From positions 1-7,766 of the forward strand of contig JAUQOX010000132.1 in assembly GCA_030550695.1 (NCBI GenBank): a DNA stretch of 7,766 bases, given 5' to 3'. Both the position numbers and the translations under genes were made by a program. This DNA is from Gemmatimonadota bacterium (lineage in GTDB: Bacteria; Gemmatimonadota; Gemmatimonadetes; Longimicrobiales; Gaopeijiaceae). Position 1 is the first letter of the stretch; each line of letters starts with the position of its first letter. The notes beneath the pieces are model-generated. The model was not told where the DNA came from. It searched no databases and saw only the letters and a program-made list of their open reading frames with translations. Shown here one piece after another: positions 1-7,573 of the stretch.

Positions 1-484
1 CCGGGTCAGACCGATGTCTTCCACCAACCACCTTCCCCCCCCCCGACCGCACCAGGGTAAACGGGACCTCGGGGTAAGTCCTACCCCGGATCTTCATTTC
101 CACGACTACCCTCCGGGTAGGGCGCTGCCGCCCCGGTACGGTGGCCTCGGAGACCACTCGGTAGTCCTCGTGGCGAAGGATCTGGGCGATGGCGTCCATG
201 CGGAGTTCCACCTCCGGCCAGGTGAGACAGCGTTCGCCGAAGCCCAGCCAGTCTCCCACCTTCTGCAGGGCACAGAGGAACGGGTTCCCGGTCTCGGCGA
301 TGGGACCCCGCTCCGTTCCGAAGATCCGGGCCATGGACGTCAAGTCGCCGGCATTCACCGCCGACAGGAACCGCTCCACGGAAAGGAGGGGGGCCAATGC
401 GGCCAGATCCTCGTCGGTGGCCACCTTCTTGGTGCTGCAGGCCCCTGCAAAGAGGAGGAACACTAACGCGGTCCGACGCATCAT
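1..484 (-). CDS. Small lipoprotein, NTF2-like style, 3' end cut by window edge
   Basis: An open frame on the minus strand from tandem ATG codons (484 and 481) runs off the left edge. The protein begins MMRRTALVFLLFAGACSTKK: a short basic n-region, a hydrophobic core and Cys16 in a lipobox-like AGAC setting, so it is probably exported and lipidated. The mature part has the look of small NTF2-like or DUF4878-type lipoproteins: an early helix (VERFLSAVNAGDLTSMARIF, about 36-55), then ILRHEDYRVV (about 102-111) and a strand VVVEMKIRG (about 126-134). Cys71 and Cys86 flank a segment with GDWLGFG and could form a disulfide. GGAGG lies 6 nt before the first ATG and 9 nt before the second, so either start works. 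A G10 run at 44-35 probably carries a one-base error; see that entry. No enzymatic residues are recognisable and the function is unknown. The lipoprotein call is fairly sure; the fold assignment is inference from memory of similar proteins. Confidence 0.75.
   Translation of the reverse strand, partial: MMRRTALVFLLFAGACSTKKVATDEDLAALAPLLSVERFLSAVNAGDLTSMARIFGTERGPIAETGNPFLCALQKVGDWLGFGERCLTWPEVELRMDAIAQILRHEDYRVVSEATVPGRQRPTRRVVVEMKIRGRTYPEVPFTLVRSGGGKVVGGRHRSDP
35..44 (-). other. G10 homopolymer with probable one-base frameshift in the lipoprotein gene
   Basis: The minus strand has ten consecutive G here. Upstream, the lipoprotein frame is clean for about 146 codons. Read as given, the frame after the run is SGGGKVVGGRHRSDP, which looks unlike protein. 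With nine G the same stretch reads SGGGRWLVEDIGLTR, a typical closing beta strand for NTF2-like lipoproteins (aromatic, hydrophobic, V-E-D-I-x-L). With eight or eleven G the frame hits TGA at 8-6. The simplest reading is a homopolymer indel in the assembly. A real slippery or phase-variable tract cannot be excluded from one sequence. Confidence 0.7.
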
Positions 485-599
485 GGAGGTCCTCCGAGAG
501 GGTACACCCCGTTTTCCCTGGGAGACTCGCACGTCCCTGCCCTCCCGTCAACCGGAAGACCCCTCATGGCTCTCCGCGGCAGGCCACCCAGGACCTGGC
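485..599. other. Gap between clpB stop and lipoprotein start
   Basis: 115 nt without a gene. Apart from the Shine-Dalgarno at its lipoprotein end, I see no stem followed by a U-run that would act as a clpB terminator and no convincing -35/-10 pair. Read-through from clpB into the lipoprotein gene is therefore possible. Confidence 0.5.
491..495 (-). promoter_or_regulatory. Shine-Dalgarno of the lipoprotein gene
   Basis: GGAGG on the minus strand, 6 nt before the ATG at 484 and 9 nt before the ATG at 481. It supports a start at one of the two adjacent ATGs. The following bases make it part of a near-palindrome, GGAGG-A-CCTCC, ending right at the start codon. The one-base centre is too small for a hairpin loop, so occlusion in cis is unlikely. 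Confidence 0.65.
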
Positions 600-3215
600 T
601 CACCCGCTCGCCCCGGGCACCGGCGCCTCGGCCTCGAAGGTCAAGGCCAACCCGTCGGGGGTGGGCACGGCCCGGATCCGGGTCCCCTCCTCCACCCCCT
701 TCTCCAGGAGGTAGAGGGCCAAAGGATCCTGGAGGAGCCGCTGGATGGCCCGTTTGAGGGGCCGGGCCCCGAAGGCCGGCTCGTAGCCCTCCCGGAGGAG
801 GATCTCCTTGGCCTCGGGCGCCACCTCCAGGACGATGCCCAGATCCGCCGCCAGGCGGGCCACCCGATCCAGCTGGAGGTCCACGATCTTCCGGAGCTGT
901 TCCTCGCCCAGGGGCCGGAAGAGGATGATATCGTCGATCCGGTTCAGGAACTCGGGACGGAAGGCCCGCCGGAGTTCCGCCAGCACCTGCCCCTGGATCT
1001 CCTCCCAAGAAAGGACGCCGAAGCGCTCCAGGATGTAGGCGCTCCCCAGGTTGGAAGTCATGATGATCACCGTGTTCCGGAAGTCCACGGTACGGCCCTG
1101 GGAGTCCGTCAGACGCCCGTCGTCCAGGATCTGGAGCAGCAGGTTGAACACTTCCGGGTGCGCCTTTTCGATCTCGTCGAAAAGGATCACGGCATGGGGC
1201 CGGCGGCGGACGGCCTCGGTGAGCTGCCCTCCCTCCTCGTAACCCACGTAGCCGGGCGGCGCCCCGATGAGCCGGGCCACGGCGTGCTTTTCCATATACT
1301 CCGACATGTCGATGCGCACCATGGCCCGCTCGTCGTCGAAGAGGAACTCGGCCAGGGCCCGGGCCGTTTCGGTTTTCCCCACCCCCGTGGGGCCCAGGAA
1401 GATGAACGACCCCACCGGACGGTTGGGATCCTGAAGGCCGGAACGGGCGCGGCGCACGGCCCGGCTCACCGCACCCACCGCTTCCTCCTGGCCCACCACC
1501 CGGCGGGCCAGCTGCTCCTCCAGGTGCACCAGGCGCTGGCGTTCCGAGGCCATCAGTCGGCTCACGGGGATGCCGGTCCATTCCGACACCACCCGGGCGA
1601 TGTCGTCGGCATCCACCTCTTCCCGGAGGAACTTCCCTTCGGCCTGGAGCTCCGCCAAACGGGCCTCGGCTACCCTGAGGGCCTTTTCCAACTCAGGGAT
1701 TTGGCCGTATTGGAGCTCGGCGGCCCGGTTGAGGTCCCCCCGACGGGTGGCCCGCTCGGCCTCCACTTTGAGTTCGTCCAGCTGCTCCTTCAGGGCCCGG
1801 ATCCGGTTGATGGCCTCCTTTTCGGCTTGCCAGCGGGCTTTCATGGCCGCGCTCTTCTCCCGGAGCTCCGCCAGCTCCTCCTCGATCCCCCGCCGCCGTT
1901 CCCGGGCCCCCTCGTCGGTTTCCCGGGCCAGGGCCTGCCGCTCGATCTCCAGCTGCACGATGCGCCGCTCCACCTCGTCAATCTCTTTGGGCAGGGAGTC
2001 GATCTCGATGCGGAGCCGGCTGGCGGCCTCGTCCACCAGATCGATGGCCTTGTCGGGGAGGAACCGCCCCGAGATGTACCGATCCGAGAGACGGGCTGCG
2101 GCTATCAGGGCATCGTCCTTGATACGAACCCCGTGGTGAACCTCGTAGCGCTCTTTCAGACCCCGGAGGATCGCCACGGTATCCTCCACCGAGGGGGGAG
2201 CCACGAAAACGGGCTGGAAACGCCGCTCCAAGGCCGGGTCCTTCTCCACATGCTTGCGGTATTCGTCCAGGGTGGTCGCCCCCACCATGCGGAGTTCGCC
2301 CCGGGCCAACATGGGCTTGAGCATGTTGCCGGCATCCACCGCCCCTTCCGCCGCCCCGGCCCCCACGATGGTATGCATTTCGTCGATGAACACGATGTAG
2401 CGGCCTTCCCCCTGGGCGATCTCTTTGAGGACGGCCTTCATGCGCTCCTCGAACTCTCCCCGGTACTTGGAGCCCGCCACCATGGCGGAGATGTCCAGGG
2501 CCAGGAGCTTCTTGTTGGCCAACGAGGCCGGCACGTCGCCGGCCACGATCCTCTGGGCCAGGCCCTCCACGATCGCCGTCTTCCCCACCCCCGGCTCCCC
2601 GATGAGGACGGGGTTGTTCTTGGTGCGACGGGACAGCACCTGGATGACCCGGCGGATCTCCTCGTCCCGCCCGATGACGGGGTCCAGCTTGCCCAGCCGG
2701 GCCAGCTCCGTGAGATCGCGGCTGAAGCGGGCCAGGGCCTGGTACTTGTCTTCGGGGGTGGTGTCGGTGACCCGATGGCTCCCCCGCACCCCTTCCAGGG
2801 CCTGGAGCAGGCGGTCTCGATCCACCCCCATTTCCTTCAGAAGGGTTCCGGCGTCACCCTTTTCGTCCACCAACCCCAGCAGGAGGTGTTCGGTGGACAC
2901 GTAGTCGTCGCCTAAGGCCCGGGCCTCCCGGTCGGCCTGATCCAGGGCCCGGCTGAGGTCCCGCGAAAGGGTCGGCTCGGCGCCTCCGCTGACCCTGGGA
3001 CGGGAGTTCAGCGCCTCTTCCACCCGGCTTCGGAGCAAGGGGATGGCCAGGCCCACCTTCTGGAGGACCGGCACGACGATCCCTTCTTCCTGGGCCAGAA
3101 GGGCGTGGAGGAGATGGATCCCCTCGATCTGGGGATGGCCCCGACGCTGGGCTTCCTGGAACCCGGCCCTCAGGGCCTCGGCAGCTTTGACCGTAAACCG
3201 TTCAGGGTTGAGCAT
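600..3215 (-). CDS. clpB: ATP-dependent chaperone (disaggregase) ClpB
   Basis: Complete 871-residue ClpB, an AAA+ Hsp100 hexamer that pulls polypeptides out of cytoplasmic aggregates together with DnaK, and the usual length for the family. The N-domain spans about 1-145 with two Clp-N repeats. NBD1 has Walker A GEPGVGKT (206-213), pore loop KYRGEFEER (Tyr251), Walker B VFIDEMH (275-281) and an arginine-finger region ALERRF (Arg331/332). The coiled-coil middle domain, about 400-525, separates ClpB from ClpA and ClpC and is the DnaK-docking part. NBD2 has Walker A GPTGVGKT (608-615), pore loop GYVGYE (Tyr656), Walker B ILFDEIEKAH (677-686), FLNRID (756-761) and sensor-2 GARPLKR (816-822). No ClpP-binding IGF-type loop was noticed, as expected. 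The frame stays open upstream, but homology begins at MLNPERFTVKAAEAL, and GGGGAG (3231-3226) sits 10 nt before that ATG, so 3215 is chosen. The stop is TGA. All catalytic motifs look intact. It is probably heat-inducible, though no operator is recognisable upstream. Confidence 0.98.
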   Translation of the reverse strand: MLNPERFTVKAAEALRAGFQEAQRRGHPQIEGIHLLHALLAQEEGIVVPVLQKVGLAIPLLRSRVEEALNSRPRVSGGAEPTLSRDLSRALDQADREARALGDDYVSTEHLLLGLVDEKGDAGTLLKEMGVDRDRLLQALEGVRGSHRVTDTTPEDKYQALARFSRDLTELARLGKLDPVIGRDEEIRRVIQVLSRRTKNNPVLIGEPGVGKTAIVEGLAQRIVAGDVPASLANKKLLALDISAMVAGSKYRGEFEERMKAVLKEIAQGEGRYIVFIDEMHTIVGAGAAEGAVDAGNMLKPMLARGELRMVGATTLDEYRKHVEKDPALERRFQPVFVAPPSVEDTVAILRGLKERYEVHHGVRIKDDALIAAARLSDRYISGRFLPDKAIDLVDEAASRLRIEIDSLPKEIDEVERRIVQLEIERQALARETDEGARERRRGIEEELAELREKSAAMKARWQAEKEAINRIRALKEQLDELKVEAERATRRGDLNRAAELQYGQIPELEKALRVAEARLAELQAEGKFLREEVDADDIARVVSEWTGIPVSRLMASERQRLVHLEEQLARRVVGQEEAVGAVSRAVRRARSGLQDPNRPVGSFIFLGPTGVGKTETARALAEFLFDDERAMVRIDMSEYMEKHAVARLIGAPPGYVGYEEGGQLTEAVRRRPHAVILFDEIEKAHPEVFNLLLQILDDGRLTDSQGRTVDFRNTVIIMTSNLGSAYILERFGVLSWEEIQGQVLAELRRAFRPEFLNRIDDIILFRPLGEEQLRKIVDLQLDRVARLAADLGIVLEVAPEAKEILLREGYEPAFGARPLKRAIQRLLQDPLALYLLEKGVEEGTRIRAVPTPDGLALTFEAEAPVPGASG

Positions 3216-3434
3216 CCGTGTTCGTCTCCCCAAGCGTTCGACGGCGAAATGTCTGTCATTTTGGCATGATCGGACGGTCTTACCGCCCCCAAAAAGATAC
3301 CCAACAAGACGGGCAGACCTGTCCTGGGCTTCCGCCTTGGGAGAAGGTTCAAGTTTCGGGCCAGGGAGGCTCTTGGGGATCGAACCTTCGGCCACCCACC
3401 ACGGAGGGCCGACCTCCCCTTTTTCCGATTCCCT
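3216..3434 (-). promoter_or_regulatory. Intergenic region upstream of clpB; probable but unresolved promoter
   Basis: 219 nt between the M48 stop and the clpB start, the natural place for the clpB promoter. The part at about 3240-3310 is clearly more AT-rich than its surroundings. The best sigma-70-like candidate is TTGTTG (3307-3302), 17 nt, then GGTAAG (3284-3279), a weak match. CTTGAA at 3353-3348 matches a sigma-32 -35 element, but no CCCCAT-type -10 follows at the right distance. There is no CIRCE inverted repeat. CTTG...CAAG at 3353-3336 only faintly recalls HAIR. Near the M48 end, TCGGCC/GGCCGA (3388-3393 and 3407-3412, 13-nt loop) could form a small hairpin, but without a U-run. Confidence 0.35.
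3226..3231 (-). promoter_or_regulatory. Shine-Dalgarno of clpB
   Basis: GGGGAG on the minus strand, 10 nt before the ATG at 3215. It supports that start over the 60-codon upstream extension of the open frame, which shows no ClpB homology. Confidence 0.55.
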
Positions 3435-4901
3435 CTAGGGACGGCCCTCGAGCCCGCCCACGGGGATCTTCAGGAGGAAGCCGGCGGGGAGGACGGGATC
3501 CCCCTCGAGCCGGTTCAGGGCTCGAACCGCGGCCAGCCTGGAGCTGGCCCCTTCCCTTTGCAGGAGGGCGGAAAGGGACTCGGAACGGGGCACGGCCAAG
3601 ATCTTGAGCCGGGCGGGAGACACCTGGAGATAACGGGCTTCGGTGAGGGGCCGGACGCTCCCTTGCGCCGCCCTGAGAACCCCCTGGCGCCCGTCCCACG
3701 CAGAAGCCACCGCATAGGCCACCACCAGGAGCCGCGCCCCCCGATGCTCCACGGCCACGACCTCCCCCTCCAAGGTCCGTTCGGCGGTGGTGGCCCGGAA
3801 ACGTGCCCGGGCCGAGGGCAGACCGTTGAGAGACCCCTCGGCAATGGCCCCCCCCACCATGCCCTCCCTCCCCAGGAACGCCGCCACCGCCGCCCGGGGA
3901 GACGACTCCCTGGCCAGGGTCACCAGAAGGAGGGCGTCTTGCTGGGGGCTCAGGGCTTGGACGGCTCGTTTGGCGTTGGCCGTGCGCCACCCCTCGGGAA
4001 AATCCACGGAGAAAGCCAGGTCAGGGTGGTGAAAGGTGCGCCCCTCGAAGAACCCCTCCCGGGGGTTGTCGCCGAAGACCAACCCCTCCAGGCGCCGCAG
4101 GAACTCCTCCCGGCCCACCAAGGGAGGGGTCTGGGGGACCGGGGTGCGGGCTGCAAGATCCAGAATCAACTTCTCCCGGTTCTCCGGATTGGGGTGGGTG
4201 GCCAGCCACTCGGGGCCCCGGGGACCCGCTCCCTCCGACGTCACGCGGCTGAGCATTTCCATGACCCCCGCCAGGCGGGCCGGGTCGTAGCCCAGCCGAG
4301 CCATGTACCGTACCCCCAGGGCATCGGCCTGTCGCTCGTCGTCCCGGCTGAACTTGAGGAACAGGAGTTCCAGGGAGGTCGAGGCCAGACCCACATAGGG
4401 TTGAAGCTCCGGGGCCAGGATCATCCCCACCCCCAGGCCCAACTGGGCCAACTGGGCCCGGCTGATCCGACTGACCGAGTGGCGCGCCGTGACGTGGCCG
4501 ATCTCGTGGCCCAGAACACCCACCAGCTCGGCCTCCGAGTCCAGATAGGCCAGGATTCCCCGGGTCACGTAGATGTAGCCCCCCGGGAGGGCGAAGGCGT
4601 TGATCAGGGGATCGTCCAGCACCCGGAAGGTCCAGGGGAGATGGGGACGTTCGCTCGCCTGGGCCAGACGAGCCCCCAGATCCTTCACATAGTTCTGGAG
4701 GTCTTCGTCGGGGTAAAGCCCCATCTCGGCCACGATGTCCCGGTCGGCGTCCCTCCCCAATTGGATCTCCTGGGCCTCCGTCATGAGGACGAACTGCCGA
4801 CCCCCCGTGGCGGGGTTGACCGTGCAGGCCAAGGCCTGGACCGCGAGAACCCCCGCGGCCGCCCTGCCCAGCAGGCTTCTTGTCCGCCTACCCACCGGCA
4901 T
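3435..4901 (-). CDS. M48 family zinc metalloprotease, probable lipoprotein, with LysM-like C-terminal domain
   Basis: A 488-residue protein. An n-region RRTR and hydrophobic stretch lead to Cys26 (VQALAC), followed by TVNPATGGRQFVLMTEAQE, the usual opening of periplasmic M48 lipoproteins of the BepA/YfgC and LoiP kind. The lipobox is imperfect (A-L-A-C), so lipidation is likely rather than certain. The catalytic domain, about 40-250, has HEIGH (His132, Glu133, His136), the third zinc-ligand region DDERQADALG (Glu189, Asp193), ALPGGYIYVTRG (104-115) and THPNPENR (235-242). Residues about 290-420 contain LAFSVDFPEGW, resembling a PsbP/DcrB-like fold; this part is inference. Residues about 428-482 (LKILAVPRSESLSALLQREG ... 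LPAGFLLKIPVGG) resemble a LysM-type module often seen at the end of these proteins, suggesting cell-wall or envelope localisation. Expected role: endopeptidase of envelope protein quality control. ATG 4901 is preceded by AGGA at about 6 nt, 29 nt after the M14 stop, so the two genes are probably one transcript. The stop is TAG. Confidence 0.93.
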   Translation of the reverse strand: MPVGRRTRSLLGRAAAGVLAVQALACTVNPATGGRQFVLMTEAQEIQLGRDADRDIVAEMGLYPDEDLQNYVKDLGARLAQASERPHLPWTFRVLDDPLINAFALPGGYIYVTRGILAYLDSEAELVGVLGHEIGHVTARHSVSRISRAQLAQLGLGVGMILAPELQPYVGLASTSLELLFLKFSRDDERQADALGVRYMARLGYDPARLAGVMEMLSRVTSEGAGPRGPEWLATHPNPENREKLILDLAARTPVPQTPPLVGREEFLRRLEGLVFGDNPREGFFEGRTFHHPDLAFSVDFPEGWRTANAKRAVQALSPQQDALLLVTLARESSPRAAVAAFLGREGMVGGAIAEGSLNGLPSARARFRATTAERTLEGEVVAVEHRGARLLVVAYAVASAWDGRQGVLRAAQGSVRPLTEARYLQVSPARLKILAVPRSESLSALLQREGASSRLAAVRALNRLEGDPVLPAGFLLKIPVGGLEGRP

Positions 4902-4930
4902 GGAGTTCCTACCTCACCCGGGAGAAACGT

Positions 4931-7447
4931 CTAGAGGCCGGGCCCCAGGAGAAGGGCGTTGGCATAAAGCTGGAATCCGCTGTACCAGAAGAGCCGGAAC
5001 AGGGGATCCTCGGCAAAGAGGATCACCTTCCCTCGGCCCAGGGTCCGGTACGCCAGCCAGGTGCTCTGCTCCAGGCGCTGGAGCCCTTTGTCGAAGATGA
5101 CCCCCCCGATCTTCTGGCCGCCCTTGGGGAAGTACACCACCGACTCGAAGGTCGTGGCGGGCTCGAAAGACCTCCCCCTGGTGAGGACGAACATCTCCCC
5201 GTCCAGACCGTCGGCCCCGGCCCCCGCCGACAGGGGATGGCTCCGGTCCAGCTTGACCTTGAGGATGGTGCCGGGGATGTTCTCCTCCCAGCGATCCCTC
5301 CGCCGTTCCTCACGGCTCCTCAGGGCCCTGGCCAGGAGTTCCTGCCCCTTGGGCTGTTCCTCTTCGGCGCGACGCTCCTTCACCTCGGCAAAGGCCGAGC
5401 CTATGCCCACGGCGCTGCTCCCCACAGCCACCAGAGTCCCTCCCGCCCGCACCCAGGCACTCAAGGCCTGGTTCTGCTGATCGGACAAGCGTCCCGCCGC
5501 TTCCGTCAGGATCAGGACATCGTAGTCCTCCATGCCTTCCCCCACCGCCGAGGCGGGGAGGGCATCGAAGGGGAGGTCCAGGAAGTGTTCCAGGAAAAAC
5601 CAGTGGGTTCCCCCACCCCCTGTGGCACCCACCAGGCCCACTTTGGGGAGCCGAATCCGGGCGGCGCTACCCGTCCCCAGGTCCAGTCCGGTCTCCGTCA
5701 TGGCCGACGAGACCGGGATGAGGTAGGGGGCCAGGCCGGCGTCTTGGAGTTTCCGGTCCAAGTCCGGGTTCCCTTCCCGGGGGAAGAAGAAGGTTCCCAG
5801 AGGATAGAGGGTTCCGGCCACCCGGAAGGTGTCCGGCTGGGCCCGGACCCGCCCGCCGGCCTTGAGAAACCGCACCAGCGGGGGCATCACCTCGAAGCGA
5901 GGCAACATCAGGTAACCGTAGGGAAGCGGGCCGGAGGGGAGGGACGCCGCCGGCGGGGAGGGCCGCTGGAAGGGCTCGAAGCGGGCCGAGACGGCGCCCG
6001 TGAGGGTGTGGGCCTCGACTCCGTAGGCGTAAGCCAACGACCACGCCGTAATGTCGTAACTGGACTCGGCGTCCAGCAGCTGATCGGGCTGGAGGAGCGC
6101 CGCCGCCAAACGCCCCCGAGGCTGCCGGACCGGTACCCGGATCGTGCCCTCGGGGAAGGAGCGTCGGGAAGCGTAGCCGGGATGGGGCTCGGCCTGGGCC
6201 TGAAAAGGCTGGGCCGCCCGCTCCACCCGAATCCCTTGGCGCGCCAGATGGTCCAGGAGGGCATGGAGGCGGGAGGGGTCCTGACCCGGCACCAACAGGA
6301 TGTCGCGGATCCCCTCGTCCACCTTCCGGAAGAACTCCGCGAACCCCGTGAGGAGGTCGGTCCGCCCGGCGGCGGCAGTCCGGATGGTGGCCTTGCTGGC
6401 CACCCAGTGGCGCTCCGCTCGATCCTTCAAGGTGAGAAGGCTTCCGTCCTGGCGCTCCACCACCAGCCCGGCGCTCCCGCCCCCCGCCATTTCGTAGGTC
6501 ATCCCGATGGCCCCGAAGAGGGATGGCCAGGAGTCACCGTAGCCCGGGTAGAAGAGGTCGAACCCTTGGGCCGTGTAATAGAGCCACCCCCGTTCGTTGA
6601 AGGCAGCCGCGTTCCCTGCTCCGATCCGCTCCGCCCATTCCAGGATGTGGGACGGATAAAGGGGGTTGATGGGTTTGGCGGGAGGGAAGAAAAAGTAGGT
6701 GGCATCGTAACCCATCTCGTGGAGATCCGCATGAATCTGGGGGTTCCAACGGTCCCAGGTCGCCAGTCGCTGCTGGGTCTCCTTCTGGGTGGCCCAGGCC
6801 CAGTCCCGATTCAGATCGAAGCCGTAGTGGTTCGTCCGGCCCCCGGACACCTGGTGCTCCTGGGTGCGGGGATTGGGGTTGGGAGTGCGGCCTCGCAGCC
6901 GCCGGTATTCGTTGACATAGAGGTCCCGCCCGTCCGGGTTGAGGACGGGATCGATGACCACCAGGACGGAGTCCAGTACCCAGGCCACGTCGGGAGCTCC
7001 CCTGGCCAAATCGTAGGCGGTCCATAGGGCCGCCTCGGGCGAGGAAGCCTCGTTGCCGTGGACCCCATAGGACAGGTAGACCACGGCGGGGTTCGTGCGG
7101 ATAATCTCCCGGGCACGGGCCTCGGAAGTCTCCGGCAGAGTCAGCTCGCGGTTTTTGGCCAGGATCTCCTCCAGCCTGGCCCGGTGGGCCGGAGAGGCGA
7201 TGAGCACCTGGAGGAGTGGCCGGCCCTGGTAGGTCTCCCCGTACGGATGGACGGAAACCAGGGGGCTGGCCTCGGCCAGACGGTAGAAGTAGTGCACGAT
7301 CCCCGCCACCGGCGTGAATTGCTCGCCCAGATCGTACCCCAGGACCTGGGCCGGCGAAGGGATCTCCTGGGCAGACGCAGCCGCCGACGAACACCACAAG
7401 GCCCCCACCAGGAGGCCGACACGGACGAACCGCTGGGACGTGCTCAT
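4931..7447 (-). CDS. Secreted M14 family zinc carboxypeptidase with GATase1-like C-terminal domain
   Basis: An 838-residue protein. The signal peptide covers about 1-26 with likely cleavage at AASA/QEIP, so it is exported. The M14 domain, about 35-355, carries the full catalytic set: zinc ligands in GVHGNE (His130, Glu133) and DLHEMG (His243), NPDGR (170-174), substrate-binding Asn-Arg in DLNRDW (213-214), and the catalytic Glu in TYEMAGG (Glu319). It is therefore expected to be an active metallocarboxypeptidase removing C-terminal residues from peptides. The remainder is much longer than classic carboxypeptidases. Residues about 600-685 (KVGLVGATGGGG ... DYDVLILTEAAGRLS ... VRAGGTLVAVG) have the look of the class I amidotransferase-like Rossmann module seen in large bacterial M14 proteins, and I see no catalytic Cys in it. 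The end, FAEDPLFRLFWYSGFQLYAN, is typical of that group. The open frame continues 28 codons upstream, but the signal peptide fits ATG 7447, with a close GAGG 4 nt before it. The stop is TAG. It is the first gene of a probable operon with the M48 protease. Its natural substrate is unknown; peptide scavenging or degradation of extracellular protein is inference. Confidence 0.95.
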   Translation of the reverse strand: MSTSQRFVRVGLLVGALWCSSAAASAQEIPSPAQVLGYDLGEQFTPVAGIVHYFYRLAEASPLVSVHPYGETYQGRPLLQVLIASPAHRARLEEILAKNRELTLPETSEARAREIIRTNPAVVYLSYGVHGNEASSPEAALWTAYDLARGAPDVAWVLDSVLVVIDPVLNPDGRDLYVNEYRRLRGRTPNPNPRTQEHQVSGGRTNHYGFDLNRDWAWATQKETQQRLATWDRWNPQIHADLHEMGYDATYFFFPPAKPINPLYPSHILEWAERIGAGNAAAFNERGWLYYTAQGFDLFYPGYGDSWPSLFGAIGMTYEMAGGGSAGLVVERQDGSLLTLKDRAERHWVASKATIRTAAAGRTDLLTGFAEFFRKVDEGIRDILLVPGQDPSRLHALLDHLARQGIRVERAAQPFQAQAEPHPGYASRRSFPEGTIRVPVRQPRGRLAAALLQPDQLLDAESSYDITAWSLAYAYGVEAHTLTGAVSARFEPFQRPSPPAASLPSGPLPYGYLMLPRFEVMPPLVRFLKAGGRVRAQPDTFRVAGTLYPLGTFFFPREGNPDLDRKLQDAGLAPYLIPVSSAMTETGLDLGTGSAARIRLPKVGLVGATGGGGTHWFFLEHFLDLPFDALPASAVGEGMEDYDVLILTEAAGRLSDQQNQALSAWVRAGGTLVAVGSSAVGIGSAFAEVKERRAEEEQPKGQELLARALRSREERRRDRWEENIPGTILKVKLDRSHPLSAGAGADGLDGEMFVLTRGRSFEPATTFESVVYFPKGGQKIGGVIFDKGLQRLEQSTWLAYRTLGRGKVILFAEDPLFRLFWYSGFQLYANALLLGPGL

Positions 7448-7573
7448 AGACCTCGACGGTTGAAAGGTTTCGGACAGGAGCGGCCAAGTTAGAACCGCGC
7501 CCGGAGGGGGGGCAAGGGCAGGGGTGGCCACCCTGGCCGAACCCCCGTTCGCGGCCCCTTCCCTTCCGGCCCA

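Noticed and set aside
81..551. 156-codon minus-strand frame overlapping the lipoprotein gene
   Set aside because: It starts before the good Shine-Dalgarno, is Arg/Gly/Pro-rich and has no signal peptide. The alternative frame gives a clean lipoprotein signal and ordinary protein composition.
189..2915. 908-codon open frame on the plus strand
   Set aside because: It is antisense to clpB, rich in H, P, G, L and Q, and has no recognisable domain. Long antisense frames are expected opposite highly GC-biased genes; ClpB in the other strand is unambiguous.
3336..3353. HAIR or sigma-32 promoter upstream of clpB
   Set aside because: The arms CTTG/CAAG are only four bases with the wrong spacing, and CTTGAA has no CCCCAT-like partner 12-15 nt downstream.
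3373..3393. tRNA-like T-arm (minus strand GGTTCGATCCCC)
   Set aside because: The T-stem does not pair beyond two base pairs, and no anticodon arm or acceptor stem fits around it.
3403..3417. Terminator of the M48 gene (GGAGG/CCTCC)
   Set aside because: It is only a 5-bp stem with no U-run after it on the minus strand.
3558..4934. 458-codon open frame on the plus strand
   Set aside because: It is antisense to the M48 gene, of low complexity and without motifs.
4880..7027. 715-codon open frame on the plus strand
   Set aside because: It is a shadow of the M14 gene with the same composition pattern and no domain; the M14 frame has all catalytic motifs.
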